NCBI GenBank assembly: GCA_964638895.1
Contig: CAZWYY010000005.1
Span: forward strand, 1-64,000
Direction: 5' to 3'
DNA from: JAFGGG01 sp964638895
Lineage (GTDB): Bacteria > Spirochaetota > Spirochaetia > SZUA-6 > RPPD01
Length of the DNA: 64,000 nucleotides
The translations under genes and the position numbers were made by a program. This document shows positions 24,220 to 32,863 of this stretch, in pieces. A model generated the notes under the pieces. It had not been told where the DNA came from, ran no database searches, and worked only from the letters and a program-made list of their open reading frames with translations. Numbering within the stretch: the first letter of the stretch is position 1; the number at the start of each line of letters is the position of its first letter.

Positions 24220-25547
24220 TGGAAGAACTGAAGACATTCCCCAAGGGGGGCGTACATCCTGCCGGTTACAAGGGTCTAAGCCGTGATGAGCAGATAAGGA
24301 ACGCCCCCGTACCCGCCGTGGCCTGTATTCCCATGAGTCAGCATATCGGGAAACCGGCCGAATGCATTGTGTCTCCGGGTGATGAGATAAAGGAAGGCAT
24401 GCTGATCGGCAGATCACAGGGATTTGTTTCCGCAAATATTCATTCTTCCATTCCGGGTGTGGTGAAGGAGCGAAAAGAGATGTTCCTTCCCAACGGGGTA
24501 AAAACCACGGCGGTGGTGATTGAGCTTCAGGGTGAGTTCGACCGTTCGGGAAAAAACAAAAAACAAAGACCGTGGAGAGATCTGGACCAACGGCAGTTGA
24601 ATGAGATCGTGGCCGAGATGGGAATTGTGGGCCTTGGCGGAGCCACCTTTCCCACACATGTAAAATACGCCGTAAAAGAAGACAGCCCGATCGAATACCT
24701 GGTGATCAACGGCGTGGAATGCGAACCCTTCCTTACCGCGGATCACAGGCTTATGCTGGAAAAAACAGATGAGATTATCGAAGGCATCGAGATCGTGCAA
24801 AGGATCGTTTCGGCGGCACAGGTTATAATCGGCATAGAAGCCAATAAAGAGGATGCCGTCAGGGTTATGGAAGATAAGCTGAGGGAAAAATCGATTGAAT
24901 ATAAGGTGGTACCGCTCAGGGTAAAATATCCGCAGGGTGACGAAAAAATGTTAATCAAGGCCCTGGTAAACAGGGAGGTTCCCAGCGGCGGCCTGCCCCT
25001 GGACATAGGTGTGGTTGTTTCCAATGTGGGCACCGTCTTTGCCGTCTTTGAGGCCGTCCTCTACGGCAAGCCGTTGATTGAAAGGGTGATCACCGTAACC
25101 GGACCGGCGATCGCCCGACCTAAAAACCTGAAGGTACGTATCGGAACAAGTGTGGCTGATCTTATTGAAGAATGCGGAGGGTTTTCGGAACCCCCCGTTA
25201 AATTGGTTGTAGGCGGACCCATGATGGGGTTTGCCCTCACCGATCTAAAGATGCCCGTCACCAAGGGTGTATCCGGAATCATCGCCCTGACAGGCGCACG
25301 CACCACGGTGTTCCGTAACCTTCCCTGCATACGGTGCGGCCGCTGTGTGGATGTCTGTCCGTGGAGCCTTACCCCCACGGTACTCTATAAGTTCATTGAG
25401 CACGGTGAGTACCGTGAGGCCCTGGAAAGGGGTCTTATGGACTGCAAGGAATGCGGATGCTGCGCATATGTGTGTCCTTCGGAAATACCGCTTGTACAGG
25501 GCTTTAAACTCGGTAAACATATGGTCTCCAAAATGAAAGGCAAATAA
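24219..25547 (+). CDS. rnfC: Rnf complex subunit C, ferredoxin/NADH-side iron-sulfur flavoprotein
   Basis: A 442-residue peripheral subunit of the ion-pumping ferredoxin:NAD oxidoreductase. An N-terminal domain is followed by the nucleotide-binding region GIVGLGGATFPTHVKY (about 132-147) and VINGVECEPFLTADHRLM (about 165-182). Two [4Fe-4S] motifs lie near the C-terminus: CIRCGRCVDVCP (about 370) and CKECGCCAYVCP (about 409). It opens the gene order C-D-G-E-A-B. Length is that of short, Clostridium-type RnfC without the alanine-rich tail. Confidence 0.95.
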   Translation: MEELKTFPKGGVHPAGYKGLSRDEQIRNAPVPAVACIPMSQHIGKPAECIVSPGDEIKEGMLIGRSQGFVSANIHSSIPGVVKERKEMFLPNGVKTTAVVIELQGEFDRSGKNKKQRPWRDLDQRQLNEIVAEMGIVGLGGATFPTHVKYAVKEDSPIEYLVINGVECEPFLTADHRLMLEKTDEIIEGIEIVQRIVSAAQVIIGIEANKEDAVRVMEDKLREKSIEYKVVPLRVKYPQGDEKMLIKALVNREVPSGGLPLDIGVVVSNVGTVFAVFEAVLYGKPLIERVITVTGPAIARPKNLKVRIGTSVADLIEECGGFSEPPVKLVVGGPMMGFALTDLKMPVTKGVSGIIALTGARTTVFRNLPCIRCGRCVDVCPWSLTPTVLYKFIEHGEYREALERGLMDCKECGCCAYVCPSEIPLVQGFKLGKHMVSKMKGK

Positions 25548-25557
25548 AGGAAAAAAT

Positions 25558-26703
25558 ATGGAAAAACATCAAGGCTACATAACTTCGATGTCGCCGCATC
25601 TGCGCGAAGGCTCGCGCACACCCCATATAATGTGGATTGTTTCACTCTGCCTGCTGCCGGCGGCGATTTGGGGCGTATATATTTTTGGTCTGGGTTCGTT
25701 GGTTGTGCTGGCTGTTTCCATTGTTTCAAGCGTGGCTACCGAATTTATCATCACCCGGCTTACCGGCAAAAAACAGACCATTACGGACGGGAGTGCCTTT
25801 TTAACCGGCCTGCTTATCGGCTTCAACCTCCCGCCCCAACTTCCCCTGTATATCCCGATCATCGCCTCCGTGTTTGCCATGGCAATCGTGAAACATGCCT
25901 TCGGCGGCCTGGGAAGCAACTGGATGAACCCGGCCCTGGCCGGAAGAGTATTCGTCATGTTTTCCTTTTCCGGGCCCCTAAGCACGTGGTTGACGCCCAA
26001 CACCCTCCCCGACGCGGTGAGCGGTGCCACCCCCCTGGGCGCGGTAAAATCGGGGCTGCAGGGGGTTGCCGTTACCTTCTCCAATTCCCCGGAGGGCCTG
26101 GTACAAAAACTGCATCAGCTGAAAGGCCCCATGCATTACCTTTCATCCATAGGGTACCCGGTTTCCGGGTTCGATCAGGCTGTTACCGGATGGCTGAACA
26201 ATACCTTCGGCCTGTCTATTCACAAGGGATATTTCGATCTGTTTGTGGGCAACGTGGGCGGGTGCATCGGTGAGGTGTCGGTGCTGCTGCTTCTTCTGGG
26301 AACCATATACCTGTTTTATAAAAAGATCATCAGATGGGAAATACCGGTTTCATACCTCGCGGGCTTTTCACTTTTGGTCTGGGTGTTCGGCGGCCTGCGC
26401 TTTGCCCAGGGACCCTTTACCGGGGATGTGCTGTTTCACCTGTTTACGGGGGGCATCATTCTGGGCGCTTTTTATATGGCCACCGATATGGTGACCTCAC
26501 CGCTTACCCGCAGGGGGATGATCATCTTCGGCCTGGGTGCGGGAATACTTACCTTTCTCATCCGCTTTTTCGGATCACTGCCGGAAGGGGTTTCGCTTTC
26601 CATCATTATCATGAACATCACCGTTCCCCTGATAGATCGATATACAAAACCCGTTATTTTTGGTATAAAGAAAAAGGAATACACACATGCGGAAAATGCT
26701 TGA
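25558..26703 (+). CDS. rnfD: Rnf complex subunit D, membrane flavoprotein
   Basis: A 381-residue polytopic subunit of the NqrB/RnfD family. It has the covalent-FMN site SGATPL (about residues 159-164, in DAVSGATPLGAVKSG). Other hallmarks are KHAFGGLGSNWMNPALAGRVFVMFSF in sequence (about 115-140) and MATDMVTSPLTRRG near 310. Attachment of FMN to the threonine would need the flavin transferase ApbE, which is not in this window. It sits 10 bases after rnfC and overlaps rnfG by 17 bases. Confidence 0.95.
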   Translation: MEKHQGYITSMSPHLREGSRTPHIMWIVSLCLLPAAIWGVYIFGLGSLVVLAVSIVSSVATEFIITRLTGKKQTITDGSAFLTGLLIGFNLPPQLPLYIPIIASVFAMAIVKHAFGGLGSNWMNPALAGRVFVMFSFSGPLSTWLTPNTLPDAVSGATPLGAVKSGLQGVAVTFSNSPEGLVQKLHQLKGPMHYLSSIGYPVSGFDQAVTGWLNNTFGLSIHKGYFDLFVGNVGGCIGEVSVLLLLLGTIYLFYKKIIRWEIPVSYLAGFSLLVWVFGGLRFAQGPFTGDVLFHLFTGGIILGAFYMATDMVTSPLTRRGMIIFGLGAGILTFLIRFFGSLPEGVSLSIIIMNITVPLIDRYTKPVIFGIKKKEYTHAENA

Positions 26704-27439
26704 ATATCTGATCCCCGGCCTTAAGCTGTTTGTCATCTGCGCGGTTGCGGCCGTAATATTGGGGTTGATCAACGAGGTAACCGAACCGGAAATCAAGAAA
26801 AACCAGACAAAAGAACAGGAGCAGGCCCTGAAAGCCATGTTTACCCAGGAGGAATGGCGGGAGATTCCGGCGGTTCCTTTTTCGCTTTCAAGCAAGGATT
26901 TTGAGGATGACCTCCTGAAAAAATGCAGGACAACGGAACAAAAGCAGTTTCTGGCCTACGGCTATGATTTCGACGGCAACAACGACACGTATAATTTAAA
27001 AAAGGACCTCAGCCTTGACGACCGTGAAAAACTCGGGGCGCTTTTAAAGGTGATCGGGTATAAAAACAAAGGTCCGGTTGAATCTTATTTCCCTGTTATA
27101 CAGAACCAATCCGTAAGCGGATACGCCCTTAAAATAAACGGAAACGGGTACGGCGGCGCAATGACCATAATCGCGGGGTACAACACTGACGGTTCCATAC
27201 GGGATGTCAGACTGCTTGACAACAGCGAGACACCCGGGCTGGGCAAAAAGGCCGAAACCGAAGGGTACATGGATAAGTTTATCGGAACCGGCGGCGACAA
27301 GCCGGTGCCCGTTATCAAGAATATGCTGGGCGACCAGAAAGAAATCGACGCCGTAACCGGGGCCTCCATCACCTTTATGGGTATTGCCGATGCGCTGCGC
27401 TCGGGTTCGGATTTTGTAAAAAAAATCGAGGGGAAATGA
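26687..27439 (+). CDS. rnfG: Rnf complex subunit G, covalent-FMN electron carrier
   Basis: A 250-residue subunit with one N-terminal membrane helix (about residues 9-29) and a periplasmic FMN-binding domain. The flavinylation motif is TGASIT (224-229), whose last threonine is the expected attachment site. GYAGPI-like elements appear as NGYGGAMTIIAGYNTDGSI (about 148-166), followed by ETPGLGKKAE, typical of the family. The gene overlaps rnfD and, by four bases, rnfE. Confidence 0.93.
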   Translation: MRKMLEYLIPGLKLFVICAVAAVILGLINEVTEPEIKKNQTKEQEQALKAMFTQEEWREIPAVPFSLSSKDFEDDLLKKCRTTEQKQFLAYGYDFDGNNDTYNLKKDLSLDDREKLGALLKVIGYKNKGPVESYFPVIQNQSVSGYALKINGNGYGGAMTIIAGYNTDGSIRDVRLLDNSETPGLGKKAETEGYMDKFIGTGGDKPVPVIKNMLGDQKEIDAVTGASITFMGIADALRSGSDFVKKIEGK

Positions 27440-28071
27440 TGCTTAAGCAATTTACTAATGGTATTTTTAAGGAAAATCCCGTATTTATTATTTTGCTGGG
27501 GCTCTGCCCCACACTGGCCGTCTCCACACAGGTGGTAAACGCACTCGGCATGGGCGTGGCCGTTATTTTTGTGCTGCTCGGCTCGAACATGTTTGTTTCG
27601 CTTTTAAAGGATTTTATTCCGGAGAAGGTTCGTATCCCCTGTTATATTATTATTATCGCGTCCTTCGTCACCATTGTCGACCTGGCCATGAGGGCCTACG
27701 CTCCGTCTCTCTCCAAGAGCCTGGGTGTGTTCGTACAGCTTATCGTGGTAAACTGCATCATCCTGGGCAGGGCCGAGGCGTTTGCCAGTAAAAATAACCT
27801 GAAGAGTTCGGTCATGGACGCCCTGGGTATGGGTGTGGGCTTTACCCTGGCGCTTACCCTTATCGCCCTCATCAGGGAGGTCGTGGGTTCAGGTAAAATC
27901 ACCCTTTTTGCCATACATGCCATCGGGTTCAACGGGGAGATAAATATTCCCTACCTCAGTGACTCACCCATACGCATGATCGGCTATCCGGCCGGGGCCC
28001 TGCTGGTGGTCGGTCTGCTAAAAGCATTATTCAACTGGTTTGAAAGCCGCAACAAGGGAGCAATAAAATGA
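27436..28071 (+). CDS. rnfE: Rnf complex subunit E, membrane subunit
   Basis: A 211-residue six-helix membrane subunit of the RnfE/NqrD family. It begins KQFTNGIFKENPVFIILLGLCPTLAVSTQVVNALGMG in sequence, with the LGLCP motif (about 18-22) that carries a cysteine for the iron site shared with RnfA. LGRAEAFASKN (about 111) and GMGVGFTLAL follow. Overlapping start and stop codons with rnfG and rnfA show tight coupling. Confidence 0.95.
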   Translation: MMLKQFTNGIFKENPVFIILLGLCPTLAVSTQVVNALGMGVAVIFVLLGSNMFVSLLKDFIPEKVRIPCYIIIIASFVTIVDLAMRAYAPSLSKSLGVFVQLIVVNCIILGRAEAFASKNNLKSSVMDALGMGVGFTLALTLIALIREVVGSGKITLFAIHAIGFNGEINIPYLSDSPIRMIGYPAGALLVVGLLKALFNWFESRNKGAIK

Positions 28072-28658
28072 GCTATGTGGGCATTATTATCACCTTTGTA
28101 TTCATCAACAACTTTATTTTCACCCAGTTCCTGGGGCTTTGCCCGTTCATCGGGGTTTCACGCAGAATAGACTCGGCCGTGGGTATGGGATTCGCCGTTA
28201 TCTTTGTCATGTCTTTCGCCTCACTGGCTACATGGATCATCTACAACCTGGCGCTCATACCCCTGAACCTGGACTTTTTACAGACAATCACCTTTGTGCT
28301 GGTTATCGCCACCCTGGTGCAACTTGTGGAGATGGTGATTCAAAAGATGTCCCCGGTGTTATACAAGGCCCTGGGCATCTATCTGCCGCTGATTACCACC
28401 AACTGCGCGGTCCTGGGAATCGCGCTGATCGCTGTAAGGAAAAATTACGGGGCTTTGGAAAGCTTCGTGGCCGGCTTCGCCGCGGGTGTAGGTTTTCTGC
28501 TGGCCATTCTGCTTATGTCTTCGATTCGCGAGCGGCTGGATACGGAATGGGTGCCCAAACCCTTCCGCGGTGTGCCCATAGCCTTCGTCACCGCCGGCCT
28601 TATGGCCATGGCCTTTATGGCCTTTGATATGGGCTTGCTGAAGAATTTAATCGGATAG
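28068..28658 (+). CDS. rnfA: Rnf complex subunit A, membrane subunit
   Basis: A 196-residue six-helix membrane subunit of the RnfA/NqrE family. It has FTQFLGLCPFIGVSRRIDSAVGMGFAV in sequence (about 19-45), whose LGLCP cysteine matches that in RnfE, and LPLITTNCAVLGIAL (about 105-119). RnfA and RnfE are inverted-topology partners in the ion-translocating core. It is followed after 17 bases by rnfB. Confidence 0.95.
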   Translation: MSYVGIIITFVFINNFIFTQFLGLCPFIGVSRRIDSAVGMGFAVIFVMSFASLATWIIYNLALIPLNLDFLQTITFVLVIATLVQLVEMVIQKMSPVLYKALGIYLPLITTNCAVLGIALIAVRKNYGALESFVAGFAAGVGFLLAILLMSSIRERLDTEWVPKPFRGVPIAFVTAGLMAMAFMAFDMGLLKNLIG

Positions 28659-28675
28659 AGGGGTATATTTTCGAT

Positions 28676-29482
28676 ATGGATATTATACGTATTTTGAGTG
28701 CGTTTGCCTCGGTCTCGGTCCTGGGCATTCTGTTCGGGGTGGGGCTGTCGATCGCCTCCAGGGTCCTGGCCGTTAAAAAAGACGATCTTTTAGAGAAACT
28801 TGAGCATGCCCTGCCAGGTCTTAACTGCGGCGCCTGCGGCTTTGCCGGCTGCGCCTCTTATGCCGGAGAGATTATAGGCGGGGAGACCGCACTCACCCTC
28901 TGTACGCCGGGAGGAGACCAGGTGGCGGCGCGTCTTGCGCAGATCCTGGGGGTTGAGGTTGACCTGGGCGGCAAGGTAAAAATGGTTACCCAGGTTCACT
29001 GCCGCGGCGGCAGGGGTATCGCTGCGGAAGCTTTCAATTATAAAGGAATCGAGGACTGCGGGGCGCTTTACCTTTTATATGGGGGAAACAAGATTTGCAA
29101 ATACGGCTGTCTGGGAAAGGGCAGCTGTATCAGGGTATGCCCGGTTAACGCTATCGACTATGACGATATCGGTCTGGTGTGGGTGGACAAGGACAAATGC
29201 ATAAGCTGCGGAAAATGTGTGGAGGCATGTCCGACCGGTGTAATGCGGTGGCTGCCTTATGACGCGGATTATTTTGTGGCCTGCAATTCCACGGACAAAG
29301 GGCCGGCTGTGAGAAAATACTGTAAGGTGGGATGTATAGCCTGTAAATTATGTGAAAAAAAATCACCGGAGGGCGGTTTTGTCGTCGAAAATTTTCTGGC
29401 GCGTATAGATTTCAAACAAACAGGAGAACGGGAACAGGCGGCCCTGGCCTGTCCCACCAAATGTATTATACAGAACAAATAA
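28676..29482 (+). CDS. rnfB: Rnf complex subunit B, iron-sulfur subunit
   Basis: A 268-residue subunit that accepts electrons from reduced ferredoxin. One N-terminal membrane helix (about residues 7-28) is followed by the characteristic cluster motif LNCGACGFAGCASYA (about 44-58). Two ferredoxin-type motifs come next: CLGKGSCIRVCP (about 143) and CISCGKCVEACP (about 174). Further cysteines occur in CKVGCIACKLCEKKSPEG. It ends the rnf genes, but no terminator precedes the glucanotransferase gene 10 bases on. Confidence 0.95.
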   Translation: MDIIRILSAFASVSVLGILFGVGLSIASRVLAVKKDDLLEKLEHALPGLNCGACGFAGCASYAGEIIGGETALTLCTPGGDQVAARLAQILGVEVDLGGKVKMVTQVHCRGGRGIAAEAFNYKGIEDCGALYLLYGGNKICKYGCLGKGSCIRVCPVNAIDYDDIGLVWVDKDKCISCGKCVEACPTGVMRWLPYDADYFVACNSTDKGPAVRKYCKVGCIACKLCEKKSPEGGFVVENFLARIDFKQTGEREQAALACPTKCIIQNK

Positions 29483-29492
29483 CTTGTAAAAA

Positions 29493-31472
29493 ATGAAGTC
29501 CATTAATCTGATATTCGGGATACATAATCACAAACCCATAGGCTGTGCGGATGCGGAATTTGAGGATACATATCAGAAATCCTATAAACCTTTTTTAAGT
29601 GTTTTGCATGAATATGAAGAGATCCTCGTTACCCTACATTATTCCGGAATCTTATTCGAGTGGCTGGAAAACAAGCATCCCGAGTATTTTGTGCTTCTTC
29701 GCGAAATGCTGAAAAACAAACAGCTTGAGCTTATCGGCGGCGGGTATTTTGATCCTATTCTGTCCATGATACCCACCTCGGATAAGCTGGGGCAGATTGA
29801 GCTGTTGACCACCTATATTCGGGCCAATTTCGGCAGTCGTCCCCGCGGGTTCTGGCTTACCGAACAGGAATGGGAACCGGGCCTGGCGCAGATACTTGCC
29901 AATTGCGGCATGGAATACCTATTTTTAGACGATACGCTGCTAAAGACCGCCGGGCTCGACACTGAGAGTATGTACCACAGTTATCTGGCCGAGGACCAGG
30001 GTAAAATGATCAATGTGATACCCATCTGCCGGGAACTTTCATCCATGGCTTTTAAAAGCAAACCCAGGGAGGTTATACGATATATTAAAGATAAAGCGGA
30101 CGGAAACGGCAGCCGTGTAATCTGCTTCTTTGGCGATGGGGAGAATTGGAAGGGTAACAATTCCGAGGAATGGTTACGAAAATTCCTGGTACTGCTGCGT
30201 GAATATAAACAATCCATTTCACCGATTCATCCGAAAAATTATCTTTTCCGGCAAGAGGGGAGTAAAAAGATATATCTCCCCCATTACTCAAGCCAGCTTG
30301 TACAGAAGTGGATCTTAAACAGGGGAAATACCACAGGGCTGTTTAAATCCTCATATTATCAGGCCAAGGGGTTTAAGCACTTTTTTTCCATGTATCCCGA
30401 GAGCAATCTAATGTACAGCAAGATGCTGTATACGCACATCCTGGTCAACCAGGTGAGGGGTGATAAATACAAGAAAAAGGCATCAAAAGAGGAGCTTTGG
30501 AAGGCACAGTGTAATTACGCGTACTGGCCCGGGAAATTCATGGGTATCTACTCGCACCGGCTACGCAAGGCGGTGTACCGGAACCTGATCACCGCGGAAA
30601 AAGGCACAAGGACGGCGGGGATATTTCTCACCTCGATTATTTCTACGGATTTTGATATGGACGGCGAAAACGAGTTTTTGTATCAGGGAACGGTTATGAA
30701 CGTGTATATTCATAGGCGAAGCGGCGCGGTTTTCGAGCTTGACTATATTCCCGCATATTGGAACTATCTGGACACCGTGGCCAGAACAAGGGAGTTATAT
30801 CATACACCACAGGACTGGAGATACGCCAGGGACTGGTATTCCCGTAACGCCTTTATGGATCACTTCATCGAATCCAAAACAACGATCGATGATTTTGATT
30901 CCATGCGGTTCCAGGAGTTGGGAAATTTTATTAATCATAAGTATGATCTGGTTGACTTGGACCGGGAAAAAAATATAGTCATTCTCAGAAGGGAAGGCAC
31001 GGTAAAGACAGGCGGCAGGAGCCGGCAGGTATACCTGCAAAAGAAATACTGGATCAAGAAAAATTCCATCCAGGTCAGTTATTCCATAACAAATGCTTCA
31101 GCCGCGCCCCTGGAAACCATGTTTGCCGTTGAGAGCAACCTGTCCTTTGCCCTGTCGGACAAACGAAACGTACAGATCAGTATCCCGCGGGGAAAAAGCT
31201 CAAAAAGGATCTATGAAAAGAAGTGTGAGATCGGTATGATAAAGCAGGTTGCCATCGAAGACAAGTCAAACGGCGTTGCGCTTACCTTTAACGCGGACAA
31301 GGATTTTACCCTCTGGAGTCTGCCGGTGGAAACCGTATACCGCGAAAAAAAGAAGTGCACCAAATTTTACCAATCTTCCTGTTTCCTTACCATCTGGCCC
31401 GTTTGCATTGAACCCGGAGAGGAATGGAGTTCCGATCTGGTGTTGAGCGTAAGTAAATCAAAAACTGCTTGA
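29493..31472 (+). CDS. GH57 family 4-alpha-glucanotransferase
   Basis: A cytoplasmic 659-residue enzyme that transfers alpha-1,4-glucan segments in glycogen or maltodextrin metabolism. The GH57 barrel begins with HNHKPIG (11-17). The nucleophile is E124 in WLTEQEWEP, and the acid/base is D215 in FFGDGENW. These align closely with E123 and D214 of the Thermococcus litoralis enzyme, which is about the same length. A beta-sandwich domain (DUF1926 type, about 375-655) completes it. It may be read from the rnf transcript, since only 10 bases separate it from rnfB. Its 3' end overlaps the convergent gene by 15 bases. Confidence 0.9.
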   Translation: MKSINLIFGIHNHKPIGCADAEFEDTYQKSYKPFLSVLHEYEEILVTLHYSGILFEWLENKHPEYFVLLREMLKNKQLELIGGGYFDPILSMIPTSDKLGQIELLTTYIRANFGSRPRGFWLTEQEWEPGLAQILANCGMEYLFLDDTLLKTAGLDTESMYHSYLAEDQGKMINVIPICRELSSMAFKSKPREVIRYIKDKADGNGSRVICFFGDGENWKGNNSEEWLRKFLVLLREYKQSISPIHPKNYLFRQEGSKKIYLPHYSSQLVQKWILNRGNTTGLFKSSYYQAKGFKHFFSMYPESNLMYSKMLYTHILVNQVRGDKYKKKASKEELWKAQCNYAYWPGKFMGIYSHRLRKAVYRNLITAEKGTRTAGIFLTSIISTDFDMDGENEFLYQGTVMNVYIHRRSGAVFELDYIPAYWNYLDTVARTRELYHTPQDWRYARDWYSRNAFMDHFIESKTTIDDFDSMRFQELGNFINHKYDLVDLDREKNIVILRREGTVKTGGRSRQVYLQKKYWIKKNSIQVSYSITNASAAPLETMFAVESNLSFALSDKRNVQISIPRGKSSKRIYEKKCEIGMIKQVAIEDKSNGVALTFNADKDFTLWSLPVETVYREKKKCTKFYQSSCFLTIWPVCIEPGEEWSSDLVLSVSKSKTA

Positions 31473-32693
31473 GTTGATCTTTTTAAAACAGATATCCAGC
31501 CAGGGCTGCACGTCGGTGTAATAAAAATCCTGGGCCAGCAAAAACTCTAGAAACGCCCTGCGGTATTGCTTCTGGAAATAATATGCCTGCGCCAGGTAGT
31601 AATGCGCGCGGCACTCAAGCTCGGGTGTGTGACGGATACTTAAGAATCCCTTTAACTGCAGCTCGCTTTCCTCATAATGTCCGGAGACAAGAGATGTGTT
31701 GATGATTGATTTCAGGGTGTTGGCCTCGCCGCTCGCGTTTTCCGTCTTATCCACGGAAAGGATCTCAGTAGTCGGTTCCGCGGTGGGGAATTTATCCATT
31801 GCCGTGGTCAGTACATGTACTGCGGATTCTGTTGAGGGCTTGAGTGCTTTTTTATTGGGAAGCAGCAGCGGTTTGGGGGTTTCCAGTTCAACGCCTGTTT
31901 CAATGCCCCAGAGTATGTTTAACGTGGGCAGGGGAAAGGATCTTTTATATGACTGGGGAATCCCGAGTGTTGAGGATGAAATGGGAATTTGAACCGGTTC
32001 CTTTAAACTATTTTGACCCAATGTCAGGGTAACCGCGCCGGTTTTTACCAGATCGGCGTCAAGCAGGGCATAATAATAATCAACCCCGGCTATAGGGACG
32101 TCCGTAAAAGAGGTAACCCCTGAGTTCATGGTCTGGGAGAATGAGGCCTTTAAGATATCCGCAGCCGAATAAATAGGCTGGGTGCTGCGGTAGATTATCA
32201 GGCTGCGCCCGGATTTTGAACTGGTAAACGTGAGGATTACCTTATTATGATTTACCGCGGCCTTTAAATTGGTGACAATGGCCGCGTTCTTCTGCTCGGA
32301 CCCGGTAAGTGAAATGACAGTCGCGATTGTTGTTTTGTTGCGGTAAGGGATAAAGATCGTATATACCTGACCGTTTTTATCCTGTATCAGCACGGCATAG
32401 TAATATTCGGCGTCTATCTCCTTTGGAGAATCGGTATACGATTCAACGTCCTGTCCCACAGTGGCAATAAGTTCGGCCTGCTTATAATCGGCATCGGTGA
32501 TCTCTTTGGTATAGCGATAAATCAGTTTTTTGCCTTGTATGTCATGGGAGTTTTTCCAGGTAAGGATGATCTGCGTGCCTTCCGCTACGGCCTTCAAACG
32601 GGAGACAAAGGGAGCGAACACCGTATTTTTTTCCTGCTGGCAGAAAAGCATGGAAGCGGTCAGTAAAAATATCATCAGAAAAATCTTTTTCAT
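31458..32693 (-). CDS. Exported protein with fibronectin-type-III-like repeats
   Basis: Family not recognised. A 411-residue protein with a signal peptide (MKKIFLMIFLLTASMLFCQQ), followed by two repeated beta-rich units. The units are similar: ILTWKNSHDIQGKKLIYRYT with AEYYYAVLIQDKNGQ, and ILTFTSSKSGRSLIIYRST with VDYYYALLDADLVKTG. Each has the look of a fibronectin-III-like module. A proline/threonine linker and a helical TPR-like C-terminus (ECRAHYYLAQAYYFQKQYRRAFLEFLLA) follow. The cysteine near residue 18 is not in a good lipobox. The promoter places the mRNA start about two bases before this ATG. Confidence 0.7.
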   Translation of the reverse strand: MKKIFLMIFLLTASMLFCQQEKNTVFAPFVSRLKAVAEGTQIILTWKNSHDIQGKKLIYRYTKEITDADYKQAELIATVGQDVESYTDSPKEIDAEYYYAVLIQDKNGQVYTIFIPYRNKTTIATVISLTGSEQKNAAIVTNLKAAVNHNKVILTFTSSKSGRSLIIYRSTQPIYSAADILKASFSQTMNSGVTSFTDVPIAGVDYYYALLDADLVKTGAVTLTLGQNSLKEPVQIPISSSTLGIPQSYKRSFPLPTLNILWGIETGVELETPKPLLLPNKKALKPSTESAVHVLTTAMDKFPTAEPTTEILSVDKTENASGEANTLKSIINTSLVSGHYEESELQLKGFLSIRHTPELECRAHYYLAQAYYFQKQYRRAFLEFLLAQDFYYTDVQPWLDICFKKINSSSF

Positions 32694-32702
32694 CCCGTTT
32701 TT

Positions 32703-32732
32703 ATTGTAATCGGTAAATTCAAGGTGTGTCCA
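32703..32732 (-). promoter_or_regulatory. Promoter abutting the FN3-like protein gene
   Basis: On the minus strand TGGACA (32732-32727) is followed after 18 bases by TACAAT (32708-32703). The start codon at 32693 is only nine bases beyond the -10 box, so the mRNA would be leaderless or nearly so. Confidence 0.5.
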
Positions 32733-32808
32733 TAGCAAAAAGATGTATTAATCATGCTAAAGCACCAATGCCGAAAAGACCGTTATATTAAATATAGCGT
32801 GTGTGGCA

Positions 32809-32837
32809 TTGAATATCTTGTTTTGAAATTGCATAAT
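32809..32837 (+). promoter_or_regulatory. Candidate promoter of the adenylate cyclase gene
   Basis: TTGAAT (32809-32814) and CATAAT (32832-32837) are 17 bases apart. The cyclase ATG lies 26 bases beyond the -10 box. Confidence 0.5.
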
Positions 32838-32863
32838 ACCGGGCGATACGCTAAGATATAAGT

